DNA of 64,000 nt, taken from contig NZ_CP025197.1 in assembly GCF_002844395.1 (NCBI RefSeq), positions 868,001 to 932,000 of the forward strand, given 5' to 3'. Of the stretch, positions 24,621 to 33,411 are shown piece by piece (the stretch's first letter is position 1; each line of letters begins with the position of its first letter). This DNA is from Acetivibrio saccincola (GTDB lineage Bacteria > Bacillota > Clostridia > Acetivibrionales > Acetivibrionaceae). The position numbers were made by a program, and so were the translations under genes. The notes under the pieces were generated by a model, which saw nothing but the letters and a program-made list of their open reading frames with translations, was not told the origin of the DNA and did not search any database.

Positions 24621-26984
24621 AAGGTTATTGACCCGTTAGGAAATGAAACCTGCTTTGAGTATGATGCTAAGGGAAATAGAATTTCCCAGACGGATGCCAA
24701 TGGAAACAAAGTGAGATTTGAATATGACAAAATAGGAAATGTAACAAAGCAAATACTACCGTTAGGCTATGAAGAAGTAATCACATATGATGGTGAAGGC
24801 AGGGTAATGTCAAAAACGGATTTTAACGGCAGCAAAATAGAATTTGAATACGATGTCGATGGAAACCTGATAAAGAAAACATATCCTGACGGAAAGAGTG
24901 AAGTTTACACATACACCCTTTCAGGACAAAGGGAGTCCGTTACTGATGAAAGGGGTACTACCTATTATGAATATGACTTGATGGACAGATTAATAAAACA
25001 AATAAATCCGGATGGAACCCAAATAACGTATACATACGACAAAGCCGGCAATTGTACAAGTGTTACCGTTCCGTCAGGCACCACATATTACACATATGAT
25101 GAGTTAAACAGGCTAAAGTCCGTTACAGACCCGGACGGAAACACAACTACTTATACATACGATGCCATAGGCAACAGAAAAAGCGTTACTTATCCTAATA
25201 AAACAACAACCGAATATGAATATGACTATTTAAGCAGATTGATATCCCTGCTAAACCGCAATGAAGCAGGGGAAATAATTTCATCGTATAAATATACCCT
25301 TGGTCCTGCAGGCAACAGAATCAGGACGGAAGAAAACAACGGAAGGGTAATAAAATACACATATGATGATACTTACAAATTGATTAAAGAGGAAATAGAA
25401 AACCCTGACGGAGACAAGACAATAATAGAGTATACATATGATGCAGTTGGAAACAGGCTTTCAAAATCCGTAAACGGTGTGGTGACAGAATACACATATG
25501 ACGCAAACAACAGGCTTATAACCGAAGGGCAGACTGTCTATACCTATGACAAAAACGGAAACACACTGTCTAAAAAGACAAATACAGGAGAAGAAGTAAC
25601 ATATACATATGATTACAATAATAGGCTTACAAAAGTTAATATTACAGGTGCTAAAGACGCATCCACAGTTGAATATGCTTATAATGTAGATGGTATAAGA
25701 GTTCAAAAGGTAGTTGACGGAACGAATATAACTAATTATCTGGTTGATGAAAACAGACTGTATGCCCAGGTATTAGAAGAAAGGGACGGCGAAGGCAACT
25801 TAACAGTAAGCTATATTTACGGTGACGATTTGATAAGCCAAAAAAGAGGGGATAGTTTTAGTTATTACCACTATGACGGAATAGGAAGTACCAGGGCATT
25901 AACCGATATACATGGAAACATAACGGACACATACACATATGACTCCTTTGGAATGCTGACATCCAGGACAGGAACAACAGAAAACGACTATCTCTTTACA
26001 GGAGAGCAGTACGATGCAAATGTAAACTTCTACTATTTGAGGGCAAGATATATGAATCCGGCATTGGGAAGATTCCTGACTATGGATTCATGGGGAGGTA
26101 TTATAACTGACCCAATTACCCTGCATAAATACCTGTATGCAGATTGTGACCCGGTAAATAAAATCGACCCGTCAGGACACTTTTCGATTTTAGGAACCTT
26201 GGCACTTGTAACGTATACAGTCTCAATAGCAGCTATTGCATTACCTGTTTTTGCAGGAATATACCTTACAATAGTAAATAAAGTATCAGTGTTGGATTAC
26301 ATTTCAGCACTGTGTTCGGAAGATGTATGGATAGAGGCGGCCATAGGTATTGGAATGGGAGCAGTATTAGGATTGGGGATTAAGGCAATAGCCAAAAAAC
26401 TAGCATGTGAAGTGGTGGCATTTATAGGAGTGATTATGTCCCTGTGGAGCCTTTACCAGTCAATTGATTTAAGTATTAATATGATAAAGGGAGGGGTATC
26501 ACGGGAGCAGGTAGCCAGATACCTGGCAGTACTTACGGCAACGATAATACTGACTACAATAATAGGAAAGGTATGTTTCACTGAGGATACCCTGATTAAG
26601 ACGGAGGACGGCTATAAAGAAATCAAAGATATAGAGGTAGGGGATTTAGTTTACTCAGAAGACCCGCTGACAGGAGAAAAAGGACTAAAGAGGGTAACTA
26701 ATATATTTGTAAATGAAACCAGCGTTTTAGTAAGGATTTATGTAGGAGATGAAGAAATAGAAACAACACCGACCCATCCATTCTGGGTAATAGGAAAAGG
26801 CTGGGTAGCAGCAGGTGACATAGAAGCAGGAGATAAGGTATACTTATATTCAGGAGAAGAAAGAGAAGTAAAGGAAGTAAGATTTGAGTACTTAGATACA
26901 CCAATAAAGGTATACAACTTTGAAGTTGAAGATTGGCATACATATTTTGTATCAGAGCAGGATGTATTTGTACATAATAGTTGT
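24621..26984 (+). repeat. 2.36-kb direct repeat, copy 2
   Basis: Copy of 7626-9989 with no net insertion or deletion and only scattered substitutions. It starts exactly at the primase-Rhs border and ends at the HINT-toxin border. Confidence 0.9.
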
Positions 26985-27314
26985 GATGTGTCAGATGAAA
27001 CACTCGAATGGCTAAATAAAGGAGATCCTGAGAATACTGTTTATTATGGAATGCAAAATGAAAAAGGAGCATATACAGGAATTACCAAACAAGATTTAAA
27101 TAAACGACTGTATCAGCATAACTATAATGGCAAAAATTTTGACAGTTTGTCAGAACAATATGTTGGACTTACAAGAAACCAAGCGAGGGCTATAGAACAA
27201 TATTTTATTGAAAATGGTACTGCCAATGCACTAAATAAGGCTAATAGTATAAGTCCAAAATCAAAATATTACTCAGAAGCTTTGAAATGGGCAAAGAACT
27301 TTATTGGAAATTGA
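24711..27314 (+). CDS. Rhs-HINT polymorphic toxin with GIY-YIG nuclease tip
   Basis: The frame is open from 24591 (after a TAA), so the GTG at 24711 is only the first start-like codon; there is no clear binding site and the export region is missing. Order: about 20 YD repeats, Rhs core (26030-26090), hydrophobic region, HINT from CFTEDTLIKTEDG to HN, and toxin from 26979. The toxin (about 110 residues) has TVYYGMQN...AYTGIT (the two halves of GIY-YIG), KRLYQH with the catalytic Arg, ARAIEQYFIE with the metal-binding Glu, and NKANSISP. It would cut DNA or RNA. An Imm26-type gene follows directly. Confidence 0.8.
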   Translation: MRFEYDKIGNVTKQILPLGYEEVITYDGEGRVMSKTDFNGSKIEFEYDVDGNLIKKTYPDGKSEVYTYTLSGQRESVTDERGTTYYEYDLMDRLIKQINPDGTQITYTYDKAGNCTSVTVPSGTTYYTYDELNRLKSVTDPDGNTTTYTYDAIGNRKSVTYPNKTTTEYEYDYLSRLISLLNRNEAGEIISSYKYTLGPAGNRIRTEENNGRVIKYTYDDTYKLIKEEIENPDGDKTIIEYTYDAVGNRLSKSVNGVVTEYTYDANNRLITEGQTVYTYDKNGNTLSKKTNTGEEVTYTYDYNNRLTKVNITGAKDASTVEYAYNVDGIRVQKVVDGTNITNYLVDENRLYAQVLEERDGEGNLTVSYIYGDDLISQKRGDSFSYYHYDGIGSTRALTDIHGNITDTYTYDSFGMLTSRTGTTENDYLFTGEQYDANVNFYYLRARYMNPALGRFLTMDSWGGIITDPITLHKYLYADCDPVNKIDPSGHFSILGTLALVTYTVSIAAIALPVFAGIYLTIVNKVSVLDYISALCSEDVWIEAAIGIGMGAVLGLGIKAIAKKLACEVVAFIGVIMSLWSLYQSIDLSINMIKGGVSREQVARYLAVLTATIILTTIIGKVCFTEDTLIKTEDGYKEIKDIEVGDLVYSEDPLTGEKGLKRVTNIFVNETSVLVRIYVGDEEIETTPTHPFWVIGKGWVAAGDIEAGDKVYLYSGEEREVKEVRFEYLDTPIKVYNFEVEDWHTYFVSEQDVFVHNSCDVSDETLEWLNKGDPENTVYYGMQNEKGAYTGITKQDLNKRLYQHNYNGKNFDSLSEQYVGLTRNQARAIEQYFIENGTANALNKANSISPKSKYYSEALKWAKNFIGN

Positions 27315-27336
27315 AAATGGGAAGAGGAGGATATAT

Positions 27337-27948
27337 ATGATTAAGAAAAATGAAAATCCACTAGCGAAGGAATGGGAAAAAAGGTATTCGGAACAACCTG
27401 CAGACATAAAACAAAAGCTGGACGAATTGTATCAAATAAATCCCAAGAAATACCAATTACGGGTAATTAAAAAAACGAAAGTAAAGTTAAAAGAGGGGGA
27501 TGTTTTTGTTTTAAGTCCCAGAGAAAATATTTATTTTTACGGTAAAGTCCTGAAGACAAATATAGATCATAAAGAAAAAGATACTTTTGTACATGGAAAA
27601 AATGTAGTATTTATTTTTAAAAATAAAACCACCGTACCCAGTATAGATGATTTTAAACCGGATTATTCCCAATTACTGATTAGACCTGCTATTGTGGATA
27701 TAAGTTACTGGAATAAAGGTTTCTTTTATAATGTGGGAAATACAGGTATATCTGACTATGAAAAAAATTTAGATTATGGTTTTTATAGAATAGGTATTAA
27801 GTCAGATTGGTATTGTAAAGAAGATGGAACTGTGTTAGAAACCAAGCCTAAAATTCTTGGACTTTATGGAATTACGACAATAACTGGGATTGCTCGGCTA
27901 GTTGAAAAAGAGTTAATAATTAATCCTAAATTACTGGAGTTTGATTAA
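27337..27948 (+). CDS. Imm26-family immunity protein
   Basis: 203 residues from the ATG at 27337, with AAGAGGAGG upstream; the longer frame from 27304 overlaps the toxin. VKLKEGDVFVLSPRENIYFYGKVL is the typical Imm26 opening (K-x-GDVF, then a glycine-containing strand). Beta-rich and soluble. It starts 22 bases behind the GIY-YIG toxin and is its likely inhibitor. Confidence 0.75.
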   Translation: MIKKNENPLAKEWEKRYSEQPADIKQKLDELYQINPKKYQLRVIKKTKVKLKEGDVFVLSPRENIYFYGKVLKTNIDHKEKDTFVHGKNVVFIFKNKTTVPSIDDFKPDYSQLLIRPAIVDISYWNKGFFYNVGNTGISDYEKNLDYGFYRIGIKSDWYCKEDGTVLETKPKILGLYGITTITGIARLVEKELIINPKLLEFD

Positions 27949-28014
27949 TTATTTATGATCAGAGAGTTTTGATTAATGAATGTTTATTGAAAACAAATAC
28001 AAGGAGGAAGTATC

Positions 28015-28527
28015 ATGGATGCAAATAAGTTTTGGGAACTAATTGAAGATAGTAAAAAAAAGAGTGAAGGTGATCCAGAAAAGCAAATTAAGATTTTAGT
28101 TTCTAATATTGCAAAGTTACCTGAAGAAGAAATCTATGAATTTGATAGAATATTCAATACATATTACTTTGCTTCATACACATCTGAACTTTGGGCGGCA
28201 GCGTATATTATAAATGGTGGATGTTCTGATGATGGATTTGACTATTTTAGAGGATGGTTGATAGCCCAGGGAAGAGAAGTTTACGAAAACGCTCTAAAAG
28301 ACCCACAGAGTCTTGCTGAAGATATAAGTGAAGATGAGGCCGGTGATATCGAACTTGAAGATATACTGTCTGTTTCTTATGATGCCTACAAACTAAAAAC
28401 CGGAAAAGATGATTTTTATGACAAAGTTGAAGTATCAGAGTATCCCGAAATAGAATTAAATTGGAGTGAGGATGAAAGAGAGCTGGAGAAAATGTTTCCA
28501 AAACTTATAAAGAAATTTTGGAAGTAG
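28015..28527 (+). CDS. DUF4240 protein, immunity-type
   Basis: 170 residues with a strong AAGGAGG before the ATG. The KFWELIEDSKKKSEGD...FDRIFNTYYFASYTSELWAAAYIINGGCSDDGFDYFRGWLIAQGREVYENAL pattern is DUF4240, a family frequent in polymorphic toxin loci and linked to immunity. It lies behind Imm26 and may be a second immunity gene left from an earlier cassette. Confidence 0.75.
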   Translation: MDANKFWELIEDSKKKSEGDPEKQIKILVSNIAKLPEEEIYEFDRIFNTYYFASYTSELWAAAYIINGGCSDDGFDYFRGWLIAQGREVYENALKDPQSLAEDISEDEAGDIELEDILSVSYDAYKLKTGKDDFYDKVEVSEYPEIELNWSEDERELEKMFPKLIKKFWK

Positions 28528-28711
28528 ATGTTTTATAATTTTGCTTTTGTGTAGTTTTAGCTTAGTAGACACTTAACTGGAGTGAATAACAACATCATGA
28601 GAGAAATTTATACTCTTTTGTATTAACAGATTTTGCCTAGTGTTACAGATAAAGATTGTAGTATGCTCATACAAAATAATGGATAAAATTAATAAATTAA
28701 GAAGTAACTAG

Positions 28712-29637
28712 AAAATGCACTTTGCCCTATATAAATACCTGTATGCGTATTGGGACCCGGTAAATAAATTTAACCTGTCAGGACAATTTTCAATTTTAGG
28801 GGTAATGAAGGTGATTACGGTTTCTGCCACGATAGTCTCCATAACAATAACTATTTTTCATGGGAACATCATTGTGGTGACAATAATTGTTAGTATTGGA
28901 TTACCATGTAACATTGTCTTTGGAAGATGTTTGGATAGAGGCGACCATAGGTATTGGATAAACGTGGGAATATCCTAATTAAGACGGATGATGGCTATAA
29001 AGAGATTAAGGATATAGAGGTAGGGGATCTGGTTTATTCAGAAGATCCGCTGACAGGAGAAAAGGGACTTAAGAGAGTAACCAATGTATTTGTAAATGAA
29101 ACCAGCGTTATAGTAAGGATTTATGCAGGAGATGAAGAAATAGAAACAACACCCACCCATCCGTTTTGGGTAATAGAAAAAGGCTGGGTAGCAGCAGGTG
29201 ACATAGAAGCAGGAGATAAGGTATACTTATATTCAGGAGAAGGAAGAGAAGTAAAAGAAGTAAGATTTGAGTATTTAGATACGCCAATAAAGGTATATAA
29301 CTTTGAAGTTGAAGACTGGCATACCTACTTTGTATCAGAGCAGGACGTATTTGTACATAATAGCTGCTGAGAAAAGGGAACGTCTAAAACTCAGAAGCCT
29401 ATTGGAAAAGAATTTGACCCTAAAGGGAAAACAGTACAAGAGGGCATTGATCCAAATACCTTAAAACCTGTAAAGGATCTGGATACACTAGACCCAATTA
29501 GGCAAAAGAATGCTATTAAGTATGCGGGAGATAAACCTATCATAGTAGATAGAAATGGCAATGTACTTGATGGTCATCATCGCCTTAAAGATGCTATACA
29601 GAATGGCCGTGCTGTAGATGTGCAAATTGGTTATTAG
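28712..29637 (+). pseudogene. broken Rhs/HINT cassette with ParB-like nuclease tip
   Basis: 28712-28950 is a decayed Rhs core/hydrophobic region (YKYLYAYWDPVNKFNLSGQFSILGVM...) that jumps by deletion into HINT (ILIKTDDGYKEIKDIEVGDLVY, from about 28974). HINT ends HN-SC, but the next codon is TGA (29368-29370), so the toxin cannot be made with it. After the stop the same frame continues to 29637: KEFDPKGKTVQEGIDPNTLKPV...NAIKYAGDKPIIVDRNGNVLDGHHRLKDAIQNGRAVDVQIGY. The VDRNGNVLDGHHRLKDAI motif is that of ParB/sulfiredoxin-like nucleases. Nucleophile Cys of HINT is also lost. Confidence 0.7.
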
Positions 29638-29647
29638 GAGGATAAAA

Positions 29648-30193
29648 ATGAACGAGAAGTATAAAAATGTTACATGCTTTATGTTAGGATTTCAACGCAT
29701 TTTCATAGTGATTCGTTCAAGTATTAAAAACCCTTATAATATAGGTTTACTTGAAAAAATAAGTAAGTATTGTTTATTATTAAAAGAGGGCCATTCGACT
29801 AAATTTGAGACTTTTAAATCGGAAATTATTGAAGTTGTAAAAGAGTATGAGGAAACTAAGAAGTTACTTGAAAATGCACTAAAGGTTTGTGAAATCAGTT
29901 TTATTACTAATAATTTATGTGAAATAAACCGCTATTTATCAATTATAAGTGAGACAGCTTTAGAAGCATGTAGACAACTAATACAAAAAAATTTCGATAG
30001 AGCATATGATTTGGTTGATGCTATTCATTGTTTGCCAGAGGCATTAATAAGCAAAAAACAATGGAAACCAAAGACATACTGGAAAATATACATTAGACCT
30101 TATAGAGAAAAGTGGGATAAGCAGTTTCTTATGGATTATGAAAAAGAATTTTTTAAAGCCGGTTTTTTTAATTTTTTTAGTCATGGGCGTTGA
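29648..30193 (+). CDS. unknown immunity protein
   Basis: 181 residues from the ATG at 29648, with AGGAGG overlapping the toxin stop. An all-helical protein (NVTCFMLGFQRIFIVIRSSI..., EVVKEYEETKKLLENALKV, DRAYDLVDAIHCLPEALI) with a basic Trp-rich C-terminal part. No membrane segment is certain. It follows the ParB-like tip by ten bases and is inferred to be its immunity, still intact although the toxin has a stop. A strong terminator follows. Confidence 0.55.
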   Translation: MNEKYKNVTCFMLGFQRIFIVIRSSIKNPYNIGLLEKISKYCLLLKEGHSTKFETFKSEIIEVVKEYEETKKLLENALKVCEISFITNNLCEINRYLSIISETALEACRQLIQKNFDRAYDLVDAIHCLPEALISKKQWKPKTYWKIYIRPYREKWDKQFLMDYEKEFFKAGFFNFFSHGR

Positions 30194-30284
30194 AATAATA
30201 AATATTTTAGATATAGATTATACAATTTCAGTTGATATGCTTTCTTTTTCATGTTTGTAATAAATGTTGGGCAGGTATAAAAAT

Positions 30285-30338
30285 AAAAAAATTCCTAATA
30301 TAAATTGAATTATTATCAATTTATGTTGGGAATTTTTA
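30285..30338 (+). terminator. strong stem-loop terminator
   Basis: A stem of about 22 pairs, AAATTCCTAATATAAATTGA against TCAATTTATGTTGGGAATTT with two G-T pairs, loop of about seven bases, then TTTAAA. The A and T flanks would make it work on both strands. Confidence 0.7.
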
Positions 30339-30463
30339 AAATAAAATCGAACAGAAACAAACGAATATTGGAGAATTATTAAAAAAATTCCCAAAACAAA
30401 AAAGAACAATAACCGGTTTTCTAACAAATAGGCACGATGTAAATTTTAGATATCTATTTTTTA

Positions 30464-31229
30464 TATGAATCCGGCATTGGGAAGATTCCTGACAATGGAT
30501 TCATGGGGAGGTATTATAACTGACCCAATTACCCTGCATAAATACCTGTATGCAGATTGCGACCCGGTAAATAAAATTGACCCGTCAGGACACTTTTCGA
30601 TTTTAGGAGTAATGACGGCGATAACAATTACTGCCACAATAGCTTCCATAGCAATACCTGTTTTCACGGGAATATACCTTGCAATAGTAAATAAAGTATC
30701 AGTGTTGGATTACATTTCAGCATTATGCTCTGAAGATGTATGGATAGAGGCGGCCATAGGTATTGGAATGGGAACGATAGTAGGATTGGGGATAAAAGCA
30801 ATAGCCAAAAAACTGGCATGCGAAGTAGTGGCATTTATAGGAGTAATCATGTCCCTGTGGAGCTTTTATCAGTCAATTAACTTGAGTATTGAAATGATCA
30901 ACGGGGGAATGGCGCAAGAACAGGTACCAAGGTATCTGGCAGTACTTACAGAAACGGTAATACTGACTACAATAATAGGAAAGGTATGTTTCACTGAGGA
31001 TACCCTAATTAAGACGGAGGATGGCTATAAAGAAATTAAAGATATAGAGGTAGGGGATTTAGTTTACTCAGAAGACCCGCTGACAGGAGAAAAGGGACTT
31101 AAGAGAGTAACCAATGTATTTGTAAATGAAACCGGCGTTATAGTAAGGATTTATGTAGGAGATGAAGAGATAGAGACAACACCCACCCATCCGTTTTGGG
31201 TAATAGGAAAAGGGTGGGTTATACAGTAA
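30464..31229 (+). pseudogene. truncated Rhs core-HINT cassette without toxin
   Basis: Starts abruptly at MNPALGRFLTMDSWGG with no binding site. It keeps the hydrophobic region and HINT from CFTEDTLIKTEDG to PTHPFWVIGKGWV, then IQ and a stop. The end is at the same HINT position where ISLre2 is inserted in the other cassette. No toxin or immunity gene follows, only a terminator. This is the last element of the array. Confidence 0.75.
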
Positions 31230-31272
31230 AAATACTGTAGAAACTTCTCTGGATAAGTAACTCATAGTTTTC

Positions 31273-31314
31273 TTCAAAAAACCCGTTCAAATAGAAAGAA
31301 CGGGTTTTTTTGAA
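31273..31314 (+). terminator. intrinsic terminator closing the toxin array
   Basis: TTCAAAAAACCCGTTC (31273-31288) pairs with GAACGGGTTTTTTTGAA (31298-31314), leaving a nine-base loop. Works in both directions. Confidence 0.85.
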
Positions 31315-31470
31315 GAATATTGTTTGTTAAAAATTGAATTATTGACTAAAATTAAAAGAAGTAATAATATAAAATAACTAATACAGTAATAATATAAGAT
31401 AATTAATACGAATATCTTTATAAAGATTACACTCTATAATAAGCGGAAGGGGATAGACAGGAGGATATAT

Positions 31471-32193
31471 ATGAATAAAGCAAACATTGCAAGACAGGAA
31501 CAATCAGAAGATTTAGAAGAATTGAGTGTTTTAGAAAGAATTACAGGAGTTTTTATATCACCTGGGAAAGTAATGAAGTGGCTGGCTAAAAACCCAAAGA
31601 TACTGTTGCCGATAATAATAAGTGCTATAGTACCTTTGTTTACATTGATTTTAAACTACCCATCTTTTAAAGAAGCGTTGATGACAGCTATAGAAACCGA
31701 ACTGGCAAATATGGGTGAAGAACTTATTCCGGGAACAGAAAGGATACTGGAGATTTTTTTGGCGGCAGGGGCAATAATGGGAGCAGTGGGAACGGTGCTT
31801 TTGGATATATTAACTATCTCTCTGTTATTGTGGGGAATAATAAAATTATTTAAAGGCGGAGGGGAATTAAAGCAATATATATCAATTGTGTCCCATGCAG
31901 GATTGATATCACTTTTGGTTTTTATAGTGATATCTGTAGTATCATTTATCATGGGGAAATTTACTTTGGATGTTTCCATAACAAGTTTGGCGGTTATTAT
32001 ACCTGAAAGTTTACAGGGAACTTTTATTTATGGAGTATTAAATAATGTAGAAATTTTTACTATTTGGCAGTATTTTGTCATTGGTATAGGCACTTCAGAA
32101 GTGAGTGGTTTTGGCAAAGGCAAATCATATGCAATTGCAGGGGGAGTATACCTTGCAACATTGCTGCTGGCAGGTGTTATGAATGCTGTGTAA
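31471..32193 (+). CDS. Yip1-family membrane protein
   Basis: 240 residues, ATG at 31471 with AGGAGG upstream. A charged N-terminal tail with LSVLERITGVFISPGKVMKWLAKNPKILLPI leads into about five membrane segments (LLPIIISAIVPLFTLIL, AAGAIMGAVGTVLLDILTI, LISLLVFIVISVVSFI, and two near the C-terminus). The N-terminal signature and topology fit bacterial Yip1 domain proteins. Role in the membrane is unknown. First clearly chromosomal gene after the toxin array, with its own promoter region at 31320-31440. Confidence 0.75.
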   Translation: MNKANIARQEQSEDLEELSVLERITGVFISPGKVMKWLAKNPKILLPIIISAIVPLFTLILNYPSFKEALMTAIETELANMGEELIPGTERILEIFLAAGAIMGAVGTVLLDILTISLLLWGIIKLFKGGGELKQYISIVSHAGLISLLVFIVISVVSFIMGKFTLDVSITSLAVIIPESLQGTFIYGVLNNVEIFTIWQYFVIGIGTSEVSGFGKGKSYAIAGGVYLATLLLAGVMNAV

Positions 32194-32284
32194 TGTTACA
32201 TTACACAGCATATTAATAGGATTTTAATAGGATTGATTAAAAAACATAAGCTTCCTTTTTTATTTATAAAATTATACCTACCGT

Positions 32285-32410
32285 TTATTTTAACCCTTGC
32301 AAGACCGCAACTGAAACTAAATCTTCATCATATGCATAAACAGCCTCCGGCAGCAATATTAACGTTGCCATAATTACAACAAGAAAAATATTTATGAATT
32401 TTTTTAGCAT
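32285..32410 (-). CDS. 41-residue secreted peptide or 5' fragment
   Basis: Reads MLKKFINIFLVVIM...TLILLPEAVYA then YDEDLVSVAVLQGLK and a stop. The first 26 residues form a clear signal peptide with an AVYA-type cleavage site. No strong ribosome binding site precedes it. The mature part would be 15 residues. It may be a short exported peptide, or the N-terminus of a protein whose other part has been lost; a short membrane-anchored remnant lies just upstream on the same strand. Confidence 0.35.
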   Translation of the reverse strand: MLKKFINIFLVVIMATLILLPEAVYAYDEDLVSVAVLQGLK

Positions 32411-32500
32411 ATCACAAACTCTTTTTGTATTTATTGACAACATTATACACTGGTTTTATAAACAATGTCATTTTTTATATAGGCTATCACATTCAACCGG

Positions 32501-32737
32501 TTACTTAACATCAGAGTCCTTATTATTAGAACCGGGGTCTTCATCATTAGAACCGGAGATTTTATCATTATACTTGAGTTTTTTATCACTTTTTTGTTTA
32601 ATTTTTTTTCTGATAAATCTTTTGTATATAAGAAATACTATGATAAAAATAATTCCAAGGAGAAATAAAGCTGGAAGTGCTGCAACAACACCTATTATAA
32701 ATTCTGCACAAAAATCAACAACCTCTTCAAAGCTCTC
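32501..32737 (-). pseudogene. small membrane protein remnant
   Basis: A 78-codon minus-strand frame without a start codon, directly after a TAA. AAAGGAGG (minus strand, at about 32747-32754) stands just before it but no ATG, GTG or TTG is in the right frame. It encodes ESFEEVVDFCAEFIIGVV, a membrane segment (ALFLLGIIFIIVFLIY), then a very basic and Ser/Asp/Asn-rich tail. Probably a gene that lost its start; the overlapping plus-strand frame is less protein-like. Confidence 0.35.
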
Positions 32738-32928
32738 TTATAAAACCTCCTTTTATTTATAAGACGCATGCTAATGTAAAAAGTTCCACCAAAATTGTAA
32801 ATTAAATTAGTAAATTAGAAAATTTTATAAAGCATAAATTATTTTATTAACCTGTTAAAAAAGAAAGAGACATAAAGTATAATGGTATTAAATATGCCGT
32901 ATCATTATTTTAAAGGAGCTTAGTAAAT

Positions 32929-33411
32929 ATGAGCAGAACAGAAGAAACTTTTACCGGTTATATTGATACTCCCATAGGATTGCTTGAAATCAAGGGTACA
33001 AAAAAAGAAATAGTTTCTGTTTCATTTACTGATAAAAAATCTAAAACTTCTTGCCTTTCAGAAGAAGTGGAAAAGTGTAGAAAAGAATTAAAAGAATATT
33101 TTGAGGGAAAAAGGCATAATTTTACATGCAAAATCCGTCTTGAGGGCACGGATTTTCAAAAAAAAGTGTGGCAGGAATTATTAAATATAGGCTACGGGGA
33201 AGTTGCTTCATATAAAGAAGTTGCTTGTAAGATAGGAAAAGATAATGCCTGCAGGGCAGTTGGAAATGCCAACAACAAAAATAAGATATCTATAATAGTT
33301 CCTTGTCACAGGGTTGTAGGTGCAGGAGGGGAATTAACCGGCTATGCAGCAGGGTTGTGGAGAAAAAAGTGGCTGCTTGACCACGAGAAAAAACATATAA
33401 ATGCCTTTTAG
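32929..33411 (+). CDS. ogt: methylated-DNA--[protein]-cysteine S-methyltransferase
   Basis: 160 residues, ATG with AAAGGAG at good spacing. It takes the alkyl group from O6-methylguanine (and O4-methylthymine) onto its own cysteine in a suicidal repair reaction. The active site is Cys126 in IIVPCHRVVG. The C-terminal domain is complete (DFQKKVWQELLNIGYGEVASYKEVA, ACRAVGNANNKN, GGELTGYAAGLWRKKWLLDHE), and the N-terminal domain is short, as in Ogt. It ends convergently with the DUF554 gene, the two stop codons overlapping. Confidence 0.95.
   Translation: MSRTEETFTGYIDTPIGLLEIKGTKKEIVSVSFTDKKSKTSCLSEEVEKCRKELKEYFEGKRHNFTCKIRLEGTDFQKKVWQELLNIGYGEVASYKEVACKIGKDNACRAVGNANNKNKISIIVPCHRVVGAGGELTGYAAGLWRKKWLLDHEKKHINAF

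Noticed and set aside
32394-32762. 122-codon plus-strand frame
   Set aside because: No ribosome site and low protein-likeness; the minus strand here gives a better membrane segment and a signal peptide.
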